From: Hirudo medicinalis
Lineage: Eukaryota > Annelida > Clitellata > Hirudinida > Hirudinidae
Assembly: GCA_011800805.1 (NCBI GenBank)
Contig: MPNW01000153.1
Location: 182,883-246,882, forward strand
DNA length: 64,000 nucleotides
Direction: 5' to 3'
Shown: positions 48,001-59,696 of the stretch, one piece after another
Layout: the number at the start of each line of letters is the position of its first letter
Position numbering within the stretch: position 1 is the stretch's first letter
Position numbers and translations under genes: made by a program
Notes under the pieces: model-generated
Told to the model about the DNA's origin: nothing
Databases searched by the model: none
What the model saw: only the letters and a program-made list of their open reading frames with translations

Positions 48001-48897
48001 ATGGAATACTGGCTCGTTGTCAACGGCGACTAAAGACGATTCTCAAGAAAAAAAAATAATAATAAATGAGGATGGAGGATGCATAGCTGAAAACGATCCT
48101 TCTCCAAAGAGAGAAGATGTTGTAAGAGAAGATCAGAGGACAGAAGATCAGCTGCCATTGAAGGGTCAAACCAGTTTCTTAAAACAACAACTCATTTCAA
48201 GGAAACATGACACAAGTGTGAGAAAAGAGCCGATCAAGTTGTGCGAAGATTCAAGAGACGAAAAGATCGTGGCTGAAAATGAACCCTTGAAACGCGACGA
48301 TGTAGCACGTGAGGAGGACGTTTGTGAAGAAATTATCCACAAGAGAGGATTTGCCAAGAGCATGGTCGGATTCTGGAATAAACCCCAAAACAATGAGCAA
48401 TCGAAAAGCAAGCAAGCCGTTATCGAGTTGGCGCACGGACCGTCAGTCTTCGAGAACAACCCCACACCATCGCAGCACCAACACATTAAACTGGTAAATT
48501 CCTTATTAGCATCTTCACTCCTAACAATGAGAATACATGTTTTTAAATGTTCTTTCCCATTAGGCTTCAGAGTCTGGAGTTTTCGAGAATGATCCCATAT
48601 CTCGACAGGATGTCGTTAGGGAAGCGGACTCTCAACCTGAAATTATTTCGGCAAAAACAACGAGGAATGTTCGCAAGTTGTGGTTCCAAAAAGAAATACA
48701 ATCTGCTGCTCAAAAACAGCCAAAAGTTCCGGAGGTTGGTTGACTAAAAGCTAATCAATATAATTTTTTTCTAATTTGTATATTAATTTTAGCCCGTTCG
48801 TTTCACTCCACCGCGGGAGAAAACCCCACCACAGGTGAGGGGGGAAGAGTTTAAATCCACCCACGTTTTGACCTTGAAGAACTCAAAGGCTGGCTAA
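45010..48897 (+). CDS. Large tandem-repeat protein, unrecognised
   Basis: Exons 45010-45027 (MSDPAQ), 45158-48493 (3.3 kb), 48564-48734 and 48793-48897 join in phase to about 1,209 residues. I do not recognise the family. Seen: from about residue 380 to the end, some 14 tandem units of about 55 residues. Each has an amphipathic part KGxTKxLLxxW followed by an acidic part DGxxAENEPxxRxDVVRE; the latter motif also opens exon 3 (GVFENDPISRQDVVRE). The N-terminus has two divergent copies (QKGLAKAMVLQW, EKGIDKTLYDQW) and a Ser/Thr/Glu-rich spacer. No signal peptide, membrane segment or known enzyme motif; highly charged, so probably cytoplasmic. Inference: the KG...L...W pattern faintly resembles the N-terminal motif of the actin binder EPLIN, so a cytoskeletal role is possible but weak. 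The ATG at 45010 was chosen because its GT donor joins in frame at 45158. The ATG at 45074 lies in the intron. Confidence 0.85.
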
Positions 48898-48957
48898 AGC
48901 CACATGAAAACATAAACAAACATCTCCAGCGCTTGTGCCTCGGTTTTATGTTACAAC

Positions 48958-48963
48958 ATTAAA
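48958..48963 (+). terminator. ATTAAA poly(A) variant after the repeat gene
   Basis: ATTAAA about 60 bases after the stop codon. The gene is convergent with the sHSP gene, whose stop is only 114 bases away. Confidence 0.35.
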
Positions 48964-49010
48964 TGTGTTTTCATTAAAATGTCGTCCACAAAAGTTCATG
49001 TAAAAATTCT

Positions 49011-50092
49011 TCAAGGTAATTGAAAGGCTTCTTCGAGAATTAAGTGACCTTCGTCGGTAAGTTGAGCCGCCACGTCCGAAGGGTCCAGACCACGCGGCAG
49101 GTAAACCTTCCAAACGCCGGTGTGGCCAAAACTATCATACATGAAAACCCGCACAAGAAGGATTCTATCGATTGCATCGATTTTTAGTTGCGTTGGTTCG
49201 ATGCTTCTGCCGAGGTTTATGCTGACGTTGAAAGGTCTTTCCTCGCAATGGATGGATTTTATGCTCGCATCGAGGTTTACTCTTCGACTGCTGTCGCATT
49301 TCGGTGGTGACGTGTTGGACGTTGTTGTGTCCGCTTCAGAGTAAGTGAAGTGGTTGTCGACAACATCTGGCAATGGAGTGGTCCACTCGTTTTTAACACA
49401 GGTTTCATCAGTATTGCTTTCGAGACTATCACATTCGTCACGGGATAGAGAGAGTTCTGATGGCTCTTGAGATGAAATCGGTGAATGTTGCTGTTGTCGT
49501 CGAATGGTAGGTCGTTGTTCGTGTCGGTGGATTGTGGTGTGAACGAATGTTGCTGAGTGGTTATCACAAGCCTTCCATCCGAAGTTAAGGAACATCGGAG
49601 AGAACGAGGGTCCACGGACGGAGGAATGTCTATTTCGCGTTTGAATTCTCTACTAACTGACTTGTTCAGATCTGAGATTAGAAAGTAATGAATTAAGATT
49701 GTTGATTCATTCATTCGATTTAAAAGCTCACTCAATTCTTTGTGAAAGGCTTGCAGCATCAACTTGTTTCCACGGGTTAGAACAGTGATTTCATCAGGTT
49801 TGAAGAGCTTCACATCGAACTCGTGATAGAACGGTGTAGGGGAGGTTGAGGCTGGTGATGCCAAAAAGTCAGTTGGCGAGAGAGATTGAAAGTTCAGTGA
49901 AGTGCTTCTCTGAAGGGTGTTGGTTGGCGAGAGTGATGTTCCCCTAAAAAAGTTTCTCCTTAGTTCTTCCATCTCGTTTTTCCATTCTTTGTGGCGCTGA
50001 TCCATGCGAGAATGGAGTTGCTCCCACATGAATTTCTGCTTTTCTTCAATTTTTCCACAACGTTTGGTATCGTGTTGAATTGGCAGGAACAT
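49011..50092 (-). CDS. Small heat-shock protein with two alpha-crystallin-like regions
   Basis: Exon 50092-49732 and exon 49671-49011, intron of 60 nt, phase-consistent (TTG A|AT). Seen: an N-terminal charged helix (KFMWEQLHSRMDQRHKEWKN), a first alpha-crystallin region (FDVKLFKPDEITVLTRGNKL ... SREFKREIDIPPSVDPRSL, then SDGRLVI), an acidic Ser-rich linker, and a second region (NVSINLGRSIEPTQLKIDAI ... KVYLPRGLDPSDVAAQLTDE, GHLILE). Both carry the beta-strand pattern ending in a Pro-rich turn and DG/EGxLxI. Known: HSP20-family chaperones; double-domain forms occur in flatworms and some other invertebrates, and an ascidian body-wall muscle protein (HR-29) belongs to this family. Odd: the two regions are in different frames. 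A one-base error, a true break, or a 77-nt intron 49567-49491 would explain it. Start ATG follows an acceptor-like TTTGTAG. Confidence 0.78.
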
Positions 50093-51967
50093 GGTTCTAC
50101 AAATAAAAGTGAGGATGACTTTTGAGCTTTGTATAACCATTTAAACTCACGCTGGCCTACCTGGCCGTTGTTAAAAAGAGATCAAAATAAAGAATCCCAG
50201 TCTCGCAAAAGGCAAATGCATGCTGTCTCACGAAACAATGTGCTCATAGCTTTCAAACATTCAGAATCAAGCCATGAAATGGTTCGTTTCCTTCCTTCAA
50301 GTAGACGTAAATATTAGGACACACGCCCTTAGAATCCAAACGTCATTTACCTCCTCAATCTTCAAGCAAGAGGCACATCAGGAACAAATTGCAGCGCACT
50401 GAAACATCTCGATGAGTCATCGACCTATCCTGCCCAACAGACATTATCATCATCATCATCATCATCATCATCATTGCTTCCATCATTTATTCATCGGAGT
50501 AGTTGCTTCCGTTGTCTGGCATCATCACATTCAACCATGGGGCAAAAACAAGCTTAAAGATGTTATCTTAGATATTCCTGCTCAGAATTGAAACATTCCA
50601 ACCCTTCAAGTCTTGTTGCCGAACATATAAAATGGTCAACATCATTAAAGCATATGTTAATTGTCAGTTTAAGAGAAATATTAACTGTTTAAGAAGAAAC
50701 AGCAGGATTCGAATGTTACAGAATAAATAACAAGTTTCGGTTGTCTGTGTTTAACGTGCAGTCAATAAAAACACTTGCTTCAACACTTTAAAATAAACTT
50801 CTGGCTTCTTTGATTTTATATTGAGGAAGCTAAGATTTATCGCGAGTGTAAACATTTCGTCTTCAATTTTAAATCGTGTGTTTAGTAAACTGTTTACTAA
50901 ATTTACGCCAAATGAGCTTCCCATATCACAGCTTTCAATTCATTAGAAATGTAACAAAGCCGATGACTTTTTCAACATCCACATCAGATATTGAGTTCAA
51001 AAATTTACAAGCAAATTTTGATTTAGTTGCTAATGATAACTTAATAAGTTGCACTGAATAAGAACTGAAGTTGTAAACATGATAAAAAATTTTAATATTT
51101 AACTTGATAGCTGTAAAAATTATGGAATTGGACTCACATTTGGATACGAAACGCGGGTCCTCAATATGCAAATCGGCAAAATGCTCGAAACATTAAAATT
51201 CGAGAAAGTTTTTCAGCCACAAACGGGAGTCCCACTTGATTTAATCAGATGGAAATACCAAGCACAAACCACCGTGTTAGCGATGACTCTTTATTGTACG
51301 ATGCTCAGCACACAGGATGTTCTTTGAACCTTTCGTGTGCTGCATGTGAATGAATCTCCATTGTTCAGTCAGTCTTGACTCGATTTCGTCACGAGCGCTA
51401 ACCCTCGATTGAGAAGCACGTTAGAAGACTTTCTCAATTTATGAACAACGAGTAATGCACCTGACGGCAATTTGAATTCAGGTAAAACTAGGTGTCGCTT
51501 CCATAGCAGCATCAGAGTCGACGCGAAATTAATTTGACGCAGACAATTAACGCAAATCTAAATGCTTCTTTTTCCGTGGTGATCCTAAACGGCTTGCAAC
51601 TCGAATGACGAATTGGTTGTTTGAAACATTTAGTGAGCGATGAGAATCTGATGTGTTTGATTGCTGAGCCGATCGGTTGCATGTGGTCCCGATGATGATC
51701 ATCGCATTGAACTTTAGTCGCTTGCCTCAAAAACAAAACGATGCCATACTTCGAAAACGCATCAATTCCATTGGGAGGCATCTGGGACATCAATTACGAC
51801 AAAAACATGGAAAGGGACCAAATTCAGCTCTACGCAGTTTCACGCATCACGTGCCTAATGTTTCGACGACGATCAGCGACATCCAACATACCCACCCACA
51901 ACGACTCGATAATTAGCATAACAGTCTCGACGTCTCTACTCACTAAAATTAATTTTCAGTACGTTGG

Positions 51968-52115
51968 AAAGATTGTTAGCCAAGTGACGGGCAAAAGCCA
52001 ACCCACAGGCAGACTTCTGGTACCTAACTCCATCGTACCTCATGACCTTGGAAATCTCTGTAGAACCGACAAAAGTTGTTGCCTGTGAGTTGGCTTTTGT
52101 CCGTCACTTCTCAGC
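51968..52115. mobile_element. Palindromic MITE, complete copy 3
   Basis: Begins GTTAGCCAAGTGACGGGCAA and ends GGCTTTTGTCCGTCACTTCT. Matches copy 2 along its length, with the centre GGTACCTAACTCCATC conserved. Confidence 0.75.
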
Positions 52116-52646
52116 TTATCAGTAAAACTTCTTCGGCCGTTTGAGGTGATCTCCACAAACCTTTCGAAAAATAATACCCATCCAACCCAATTACGCTAAC
52201 ACCAAAAATTCCTTCTCTTAAACAACCAGATGGTAAACATAGTCTGAACCCTCCACAAACATCCAGGCCTGACTTTGAATGTTTTCATCGTGTTTCTCAA
52301 AAAAGAAAATGAAATGACGAATTATGATTACTAATATCGAGTCACAAACTACTTGAATCCCATTCGTCGTTTAAAAGCATACAAATCATACAAATCAAAA
52401 TCTAACAAATCATTTTTCATTTGACAGATTGAATAATACTGCGTAGGAAATCATAAGTTATCACCAAGCAGTTTCCAAAGTGATCAACCACTGAGAATCG
52501 ACGACTAATAAGATAAACAACAAAAGCATTTAGAAACAAAAGCAATTTAAAAATTAAACTTCTTGAATATTTTTTAAACTACAGGCACTTTTCATGTAAA
52601 ACTACACTCTCTTGCTCATCTTCAAGTTTGAGAGTATTAATGAAAG

Positions 52647-52753
52647 TATGGATGAATGAATGAATGAATGAATGAATGAATGAATGAATGGATGAATGAA
52701 TGAGTGAATGAATGAATGAATGGATGAATGAATGAGTGAATGAGTGAATAAAT
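52647..52753. repeat. ATGA/TGAA tetranucleotide repeat
   Basis: About 25 units of GAATGAAT with occasional GGATGAAT and GAGTGAAT variants. Confidence 0.9.
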
Positions 52754-53324
52754 GGTACATTGATTAATTCAACAACAATTGCAGCCCAACATGATTTCAA
52801 CCACACATCAGCAATGTTAGCAGCAGCCAACATGAATTGAAAGATGTCCATAAAGGTTCAAAAAGGCAGAAGATTTCATGAAAACACTGAAACATCGAAA
52901 GGTCGAAATCCTCTGCCATCTTGGGCCTTGGAAGAACGTGATGATTCACGAATTGTGCAATAATACACAAAACATCGCAATCAATAAATCAATCTTATCC
53001 ATCTAAAACTAATTATAAGAAATATCTTCCATATTGCTAGATGTGGTGGAGCAAAAAAATCTTTCAATTTCATCTGCAGAGCCATCAATGCTGGTCAAAC
53101 AACAATTAATAAACATAACAACAAACATAACTGCCCCAATAGCCAAAGTTAGACTGTTGGCAAAACAAGGCTGAAAACAAGAAAGTATTGCAAATAGACA
53201 TTTGATGACATCAGTTGGAATAAAAATGTTAATAAATATGGCAACAATCTTGGTTGAATGACTGAAGAGGTGACTATAAAAGAGTAAGCGAGTCCTTAAG
53301 TCAAACACGTCACCAGAGAATCAC

Positions 53325-53330
53325 TTTATT
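53325..53330 (-). terminator. Poly(A) signal overlapping the stop codon
   Basis: Minus-strand AATAAA whose internal TAA (53328-53326) is the stop codon of the 903-residue protein. Confidence 0.45.
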
Positions 53331-56300
53331 CGTCATTGTGCAGTGCAGGCAGGCAGTACAAGAAAGCCGGATCATCTTCAACGAGGCTTATCTTATTCCG
53401 ACTCTTCGAGTCGCGCGCCCCAGTCATGGGGTACGACTTCGCAAATCCTTCCGAGCCCCACCGACCGGGGCTGAGGACTTCAATGTTTATGCTCAAGATG
53501 GTGCTAAAGAGGGACAGTTGAATCTGAAAAGTGCATGATCGTAGTCACCAACATCACCTTTATTTATCATCTAACAGAATAGTTACCACACTTCTAACAA
53601 CTTAACGATAACAAGAGTGCTTACGTCGTCAAAAACGGTCCCATCCTCAACGATGTTGATTAAATTCTTAAAGATAAGTTCAGGAGAGGCATATGAAGGA
53701 CCAAACAGTTCTTCCAAGGTCGTCTGCTTGTGAATGACCTTTGAAGATGAAATGACCTTGAGCATGATGACAATTTTCAGAGCTTCAACCAGATGAACTT
53801 CCATGTCAGTGCTGTGGTTGAGCAGTGAAGCCAAGTATTGTTCCCTGCACTTCTTCTTCGTCATCCTCCTCACAGCACCAACCTGAGAAACATTTCCAAG
53901 GAATTTACTGAGTGAGCAGCAATAGTATGGCAATCAATAAAAGCCCGTTGTTATTGCTCTGGTGATTTTCACAATGTTTCAAGACACGACATGCTCTGCA
54001 CAATCACCACATTCATACAATTTCTTAGTGACATTACAAAAGCAAAAATTAAAAAATACCAACTTGTTCACAGAAGATTCTCAAGCTGTTGATGAGTTTA
54101 AACAGTACTTCATTCTTTGGAGCCCACAGAAACCCTTTGTACCTCCACTCCATCAAGTAATGATGGCCATTGTCAATTGCTGCCACCAAGTACTGAGGAT
54201 CAAATTAGACCGACGACATCATGCTGCAGCAAGAATTCATCTTAGAATTTACTTCATCAAATGCTAACCTGCACAGAATTCTGGAAGTTACCACCGATGT
54301 CCGATAAAATTGGAAAGCCTTGAAGCAACACTTGGAAGGTGATTGGTCCTAGAATGGAAAACCTTTCTGACCTGAAACTCCGGACATTAGAAGATCCCCA
54401 CATCTCAAATATCTTGCTGTAACCCTGCAATTCGGTGCATTACATTCTTATATTAACAATATCATTGACTGTTACAAAATCCGAAAAACTTGGTAAAACA
54501 TCAGCTGTAATCTTGTTGCACGTAAGAAGCGACCGTAATCCATTTACAAAGAATAAAACACAAAGCATGGCATTCAACGAGGATTTCTCTAAAGCGTCAT
54601 TTGAAAGTTAACCTTTCGTATGCTTGAAATTTGGGTGACATCCACATGCAGATCGCATTCGAGATGTTCAAACAATTTCTTCTCATCTCCAACGATTCTT
54701 CTGTCTTCACAACTGAAAATTCTTTCAATTTGATGCATGTTATTGCTCTCCACACTGCTTTGTTCATCCTTCGATCTCCTCAAATTTCTCGGAGAAACAG
54801 GCTTAAACAGCCTCTTAAATGTGTCCTTTTCCAACGAGGTGAGCAGACTTGATCTTTGAAGTTCCTTAGTTGAAGAACTTTTTGGAGAAGTTTTATTGGA
54901 GAGGAGAAGATTATTGCAGTTGGGATGATTTCTTGTGGGTATGTTAGAGATGCTACGAGACCTCTCGAGCTCTCCCATGATGTTGTCATCGATGTCATCG
55001 TCAAAGTAGAACAACACGATACTTTCTCTACGCGTCTTCAAAGCAGCCCCTCCCGAGACAACTCCATTTTCATCGGTCAGAAGATCGGAATCATCCTTGT
55101 ATTCCTCCTCTTCAATAATATCATGACTCATTCTAAATTTTCCAGTGTCCTCGATGGCAGTTCCAGCTTCAAACATATTTCCACCTGGTCGAGCAGAGAT
55201 GAAAGAAGGTTGTTCGACTGCTGCCAGGTCCGAGTGATAGTCCCAAATAAAGTCGAATGTTTCAACGTCGGGGGTGCCCTCGTGGGGGGATCGTATTGAT
55301 TCCGACGATTCCACGCTCGCACTTCGAGGACGACCATTTCGAGATTTCTCAGTCAAAAAATCTTCATGATTCTGGTGCTGTTAACAAAGACCAGCAATAA
55401 GCAAATAACAAATCAAATGTCAATTAATTAAAAATTAAGTACAATTTCTAATTTTTATGCAAAATAAAGAGTTGAGTAACAGAGTAACTTTGAAGAAAAG
55501 CTTAAAAACCCACGACAAGCAACATAGGAATGCGTTGAACTTTCAGTGAATCTCCACAAGAAAGCATTCAAGGATGTGAGGAGCAGCACTTATAAGGAGA
55601 AATATCAGCTACAAGCTATGAATGTTCAGTGCAGTTTCATGCTAGGAGCATTCAATCCAGACAATGTTCAAGGAGATGATAATGATGATGATGATGATAT
55701 CGAAGCAGTGGATGCAACTACTCTTGCATTAATCACTGAGATGAATTGGATTTTAGATACAATAACAAGGTATCTCAAGTGATGCTTGGGTCATTTCTTA
55801 CACAATTTAATGTAATTAACTCTTATTACATCTTATTCCATCACAAACATCACATTAGTTAACCTCAGTAGCTGGCTCATCAGCCTTTGGTTGGCAAAGA
55901 TCATCAAATTTTTGATTGAGGCAATCAATATCTAGTTGAATCTTTGTCAGCTCATATTGCAACCAATCCATATGGTCAACAGCACCATGGTCTTGTTCTC
56001 CAATACTCAGATGATCACTAGTGGCGAATTCATGGCTGTTGGACAGCATTACTGCCTCAAGGTTTTCACCCAAGTCGACGCTGAAGCCTTTGCTGACGAG
56101 TGACTCTCTGTAGTCATAGAGGGATGACTCACCGGACTGGGAATGAACATTTATTAATGATTCATTTATTGCATTGAATGCACAGTGAAAGTATGGAAGC
56201 TGACCTTGTGTGAAGCAAAGCTATAGCAATTTCTTCTCATGCCTTGATGATGACCTGCTTGAATCTCACTGGAAGTTGATGATAAGGAACGACCTGAATT

Positions 56301-58761
56301 TGGTCTCAAGGATTTGTTGGTATTCTTTCTTAAGTGTTCACGGATGCCGACGAGACCGTCGCTGCGTCCAAGTTGAGAACGGTTGGAATTAAAAGATCCA
56401 AGTCCCTCACTCTCTTCCTCAATTCCATCCATTAATTCATCTTCATTTTCACAGCTCTGCCAATCTTTGCTTCTCTCATGAAGCAGAGAATTGTTGTTGC
56501 AGCTTAGTTCAGCATTATCTGGATTTGAGATGAATCCACTGCTCCACCCAGACTGCATGGAAGCCATCATTGGATCAAATTTCTTTACCCTCCTCAATCT
56601 GTGTGTTACTTGGTCATTTTCATTGACCATTTCATAATTTTCATCATCTTCATTGCTTGATTCACCTCCTTCTAAAGGAAAAGTTGATCTTGCAAGCCAG
56701 TCGATTATCCTCCTCCTCCAAACTTGAGGAAATTGTCGAGGTTCGAAAAGTTGGCTCCTGTGGAGAACTCCTGGCTTCTTTATCTTCTTGATACCAAGTG
56801 AAATGCCAGAATCAAGAACCTATGTGTAGATTGATAGGAAAATTTTTAGCTCAAAAATATCACTTAATGTCATGAAATACACTTATATGGTTAAAGACAT
56901 CCACATGACTATCTATGACTGAAGTTAAGTGAATAAAAATATATTAAAGTAAATTATAGTAAATGATGATGCTACAAGATTATGAACACCCTAGAAATAC
57001 ATTCACATTTGGCCAATGTCAAAATCAAAGTCAAAAAGGTTTTTCTAAGCATTTAACAAATGGTTTGAAATTTGCAACAAAAAGTAGCATTAGAAATGCA
57101 AATGAAGGTTTACCTCTCTTTGAATCAAGTGCAAACAGTGAAAATAATTAGCAATGCAAAGAAGATCCAACCTGTGCATTTAGGCCAGGAACACAAGAGA
57201 GTTTTAATGAATTTTTGTCCACTGAGGATGATGCAAAATACTTGAGGTGGAGTTGAGAACATAACTTGTAAGCCAGGAAGGTACACAGACCCACACCAAC
57301 CCCAAGAAGGCACAATAGCCCTGTGGCTCGAACTGAATGCACATATACTTAAATGTATTTTGATTTATCGGACAGTTTCATAGATTATGTTGTCAAATAG
57401 AATCAAACATGTCAAGAAATAAAGAGTAATGGTTTTACAGTTCAAAAATTGGTTGGAACTGAGAAAGTTTAGACAACTTCTTAAGTTAAAGATTTTAGAA
57501 AATTTGTAAACTAATAATGCAAAAAACACATTGAAATAGGAATGTTTTGAAAATTCCTATTCTCAAATCAGTGATGTGATTGACTTTTCCATATCTCACA
57601 ATGTCATCTGAGTTGCCCTACAATTACAAATACTGAGAAGTAATCAAATCACTTGAAATTTCAGAGATAAGCTTTTAGAGAAGGAATGACATTGAGAGAT
57701 AAAAGAGGACACATGATGCATGATTGAGCTCAAGGTGTCCTATATCACCTTGTTCAAGATCAAAACTCAAATGAATTTTGATTATCAGAAAATCAAAATT
57801 ATCAAATTTTAATTTTTAAATAAATAAGCATTTCTTCGAAGAATTCTTTTACAAAGAAGTTTTTTTTTATAAAGACAAAGATATTTAATGAATAAGAAAT
57901 TATTAATATTATGGGGACATTTTAAATAACAGGTTCTGTAAAATAAAGTATATAGCTGTAATAAGAACTAAGTTTAATAAGGAGATATGTCAGACTTTTT
58001 TGAGCCATAAATAGAACTTTTTCTTGTGTTGTTCATGTCTAAGTTACAACTCAACCATAGATTGACTAGTTTTAGATTAACTAGTGCATGGCAAAATGTT
58101 TGTCCGATCTTTACTGCAAGAATATTATTCTTAGAGGAAACACTATTTAGAATTATGCTAAATTATTAGACATCCATGAGAAATTATTGTATCATTATTT
58201 GAACTCACAACACCATTAAATGGAAAGCCTTGTCAAATTAATTTTTTTCTCCAGTTTATTGAACAATTCATTTAATATTCTGTGGTCATTATACATCTCT
58301 ACATTTTTGTACAAAAGGACAGCCCGAAGGGATGTACTCCCGCTGATGGGGTACATGTTCCAATGAAATAATTCAAAGCCGAATGTCAAAATTTTTTCAA
58401 AAGGTTTAGGTAGCATTAATCAATTAAATTTCAAATCAAATGCTTCTAACATAAGTCATTTTGATTGTTAAGTTGATGACAAAGTATGTTTTTGTAATTA
58501 ATCATATAATTACAAAACGACTAATGTATTAAATATATGCCACGCATATGTGCAACAATTTACTTATAACCAATACATTGATTACTTTTTGGCAATCAAC
58601 TTACCTCCTCCTTCAAATTCACGAATTTCTATTTCCACATTAGTTTGGCCACGTTTTAAAATAAACCTCACCACAACCAAATGTGGCTTCTCCCCTTCGT
58701 ACGGGCTCAAATCCAGCGAAAGTGCTTTCTGCACCCCCTGACCTAAAATCCCACAACACAT
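53326..58761 (-). CDS. Single-pass membrane protein of 903 residues, family not recognised
   Basis: Nine exons: 58761-58605, 57332-57172, 56819-56205, 56136-55864, 55377-54613, 54424-54269, 54192-54064, 53882-53625 and 53523-53326. They sum to exactly 904 codons with every junction in phase. Seen: about 52 polar residues (MCCGILGQGVQKALSLDL...), one membrane segment (GLLCLLGVGVGLCTFLAY, about 57-75), and a long acidic, Ser-rich region with possible phosphosites (RSLSSTSSE, RPRSASVESSESIRS). The last roughly 250 residues are helix-rich (FQVLLQGFPILSDIG, EVLFKLINSLRIF, HLVEALKIVIML), possibly armadillo-like. The protein ends DDPAFLYCLPALHNDE. No N-terminal signal peptide precedes the membrane segment, so it is a signal-anchor topology. 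I do not recognise the family and assign no function. The Asp/Glu-rich linker and FDFIWDYHSDL could be short linear motifs, which is a guess. Confidence 0.85.
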
Positions 58762-59696
58762 CTTCAACCGGATTCTTCTTAGAGGTTAGACATTTCCTAA
58801 GATTCAAGCATAGAAATACCCCGACCTGATCAATCTGGTAACGTTCTAAACTTAAGAAGATTAAAAGTCATAAAAATCGAACTTCATAATTATCCAAAAC
58901 AGTTCGCACACCAAGTTATTCCCAGCTCATCAATACAAGAGCAGCTGAATGCGGTTGTTGCCTACAATTGTTGATCATTTGATAAAAATATTTGTGCAAA
59001 GTGTATAATTGCTTAATTAAACAAATAAAAAATTCTTTTTAATAGTCGTAATTGTAATATTATGTATTGCTAGAGATATAAGTTCATTTAAATGTGACTT
59101 CTTTGTAAGAATAAGACAATGAAACTCAAATGTGATCAATTCAAAATGAACAATCCTTTATTTTAATATTTTAATTTGTAGCCAATCTAATTTTGTTACA
59201 TAAAATTGATATTTTATTATGTAGCATTCATTTAAATTCTATTAATTGCTCAAATTTGTATGCGAACATTTTTTTTAAATATATTTTAAATGAGGTTCAT
59301 TAATATAGTGCCATAACGTCAGATGCGCTTTTTGTTAAACATTGGACGTATCCGTGCAAGGCTGGGTTGCGAACATGTTCTGTATTACAAAACGAGTGTT
59401 GTTGCAACATGCAGAACTTCAACCCTTCCAGCCAATATAAAAAATTTATGTGATTTTATTTGCCATGAAACACTTATGTGAGACATATCAATAGCATTTT
59501 ATTCCACACAGGTGTAAATTACAGAATTGAGCATTGAGATTTGGGTACCACAAAGTAAAGCACGAAACTATGAGAGGATCGAACAACGTGCTGTCGCTTT
59601 GAGCATCAGAAAAAACATTTTTCCAGGTACCCTCTCTTAAGAGGGGAAACCTAAAATTTGAGATGTCATTAGTAATCAAAAAGGTCTGACGTCATT
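58762..59696. other. Intergenic upstream of the membrane-protein gene
   Basis: AT-rich, no gene. Should include the promoter of the 903-residue gene; no clear TATA box was seen. Confidence 0.3.

Larger units (their letters stand above)
50097..53324. other. Intergenic, with microsatellites and one MITE
   Basis: No gene supported. ATC microsatellite at 50443-50474, palindromic MITE at 51968-52115, ATGA tetranucleotide run at 52647-52753. Short open frames around 51512-52088 overlap the MITE and show no motif. The minus-strand frame at 53308-53009 is hydrophobic but lies beyond the poly(A) signal of the next gene and is not called. Confidence 0.4.

Noticed and set aside
51741..52088. 115-codon plus-strand frame
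   Set aside because: Runs into the palindromic MITE and has no recognisable domain.
53336..53538. Plus-strand frames with a GC-rich stretch
   Set aside because: Antisense of the last coding exon of the 903-residue gene.
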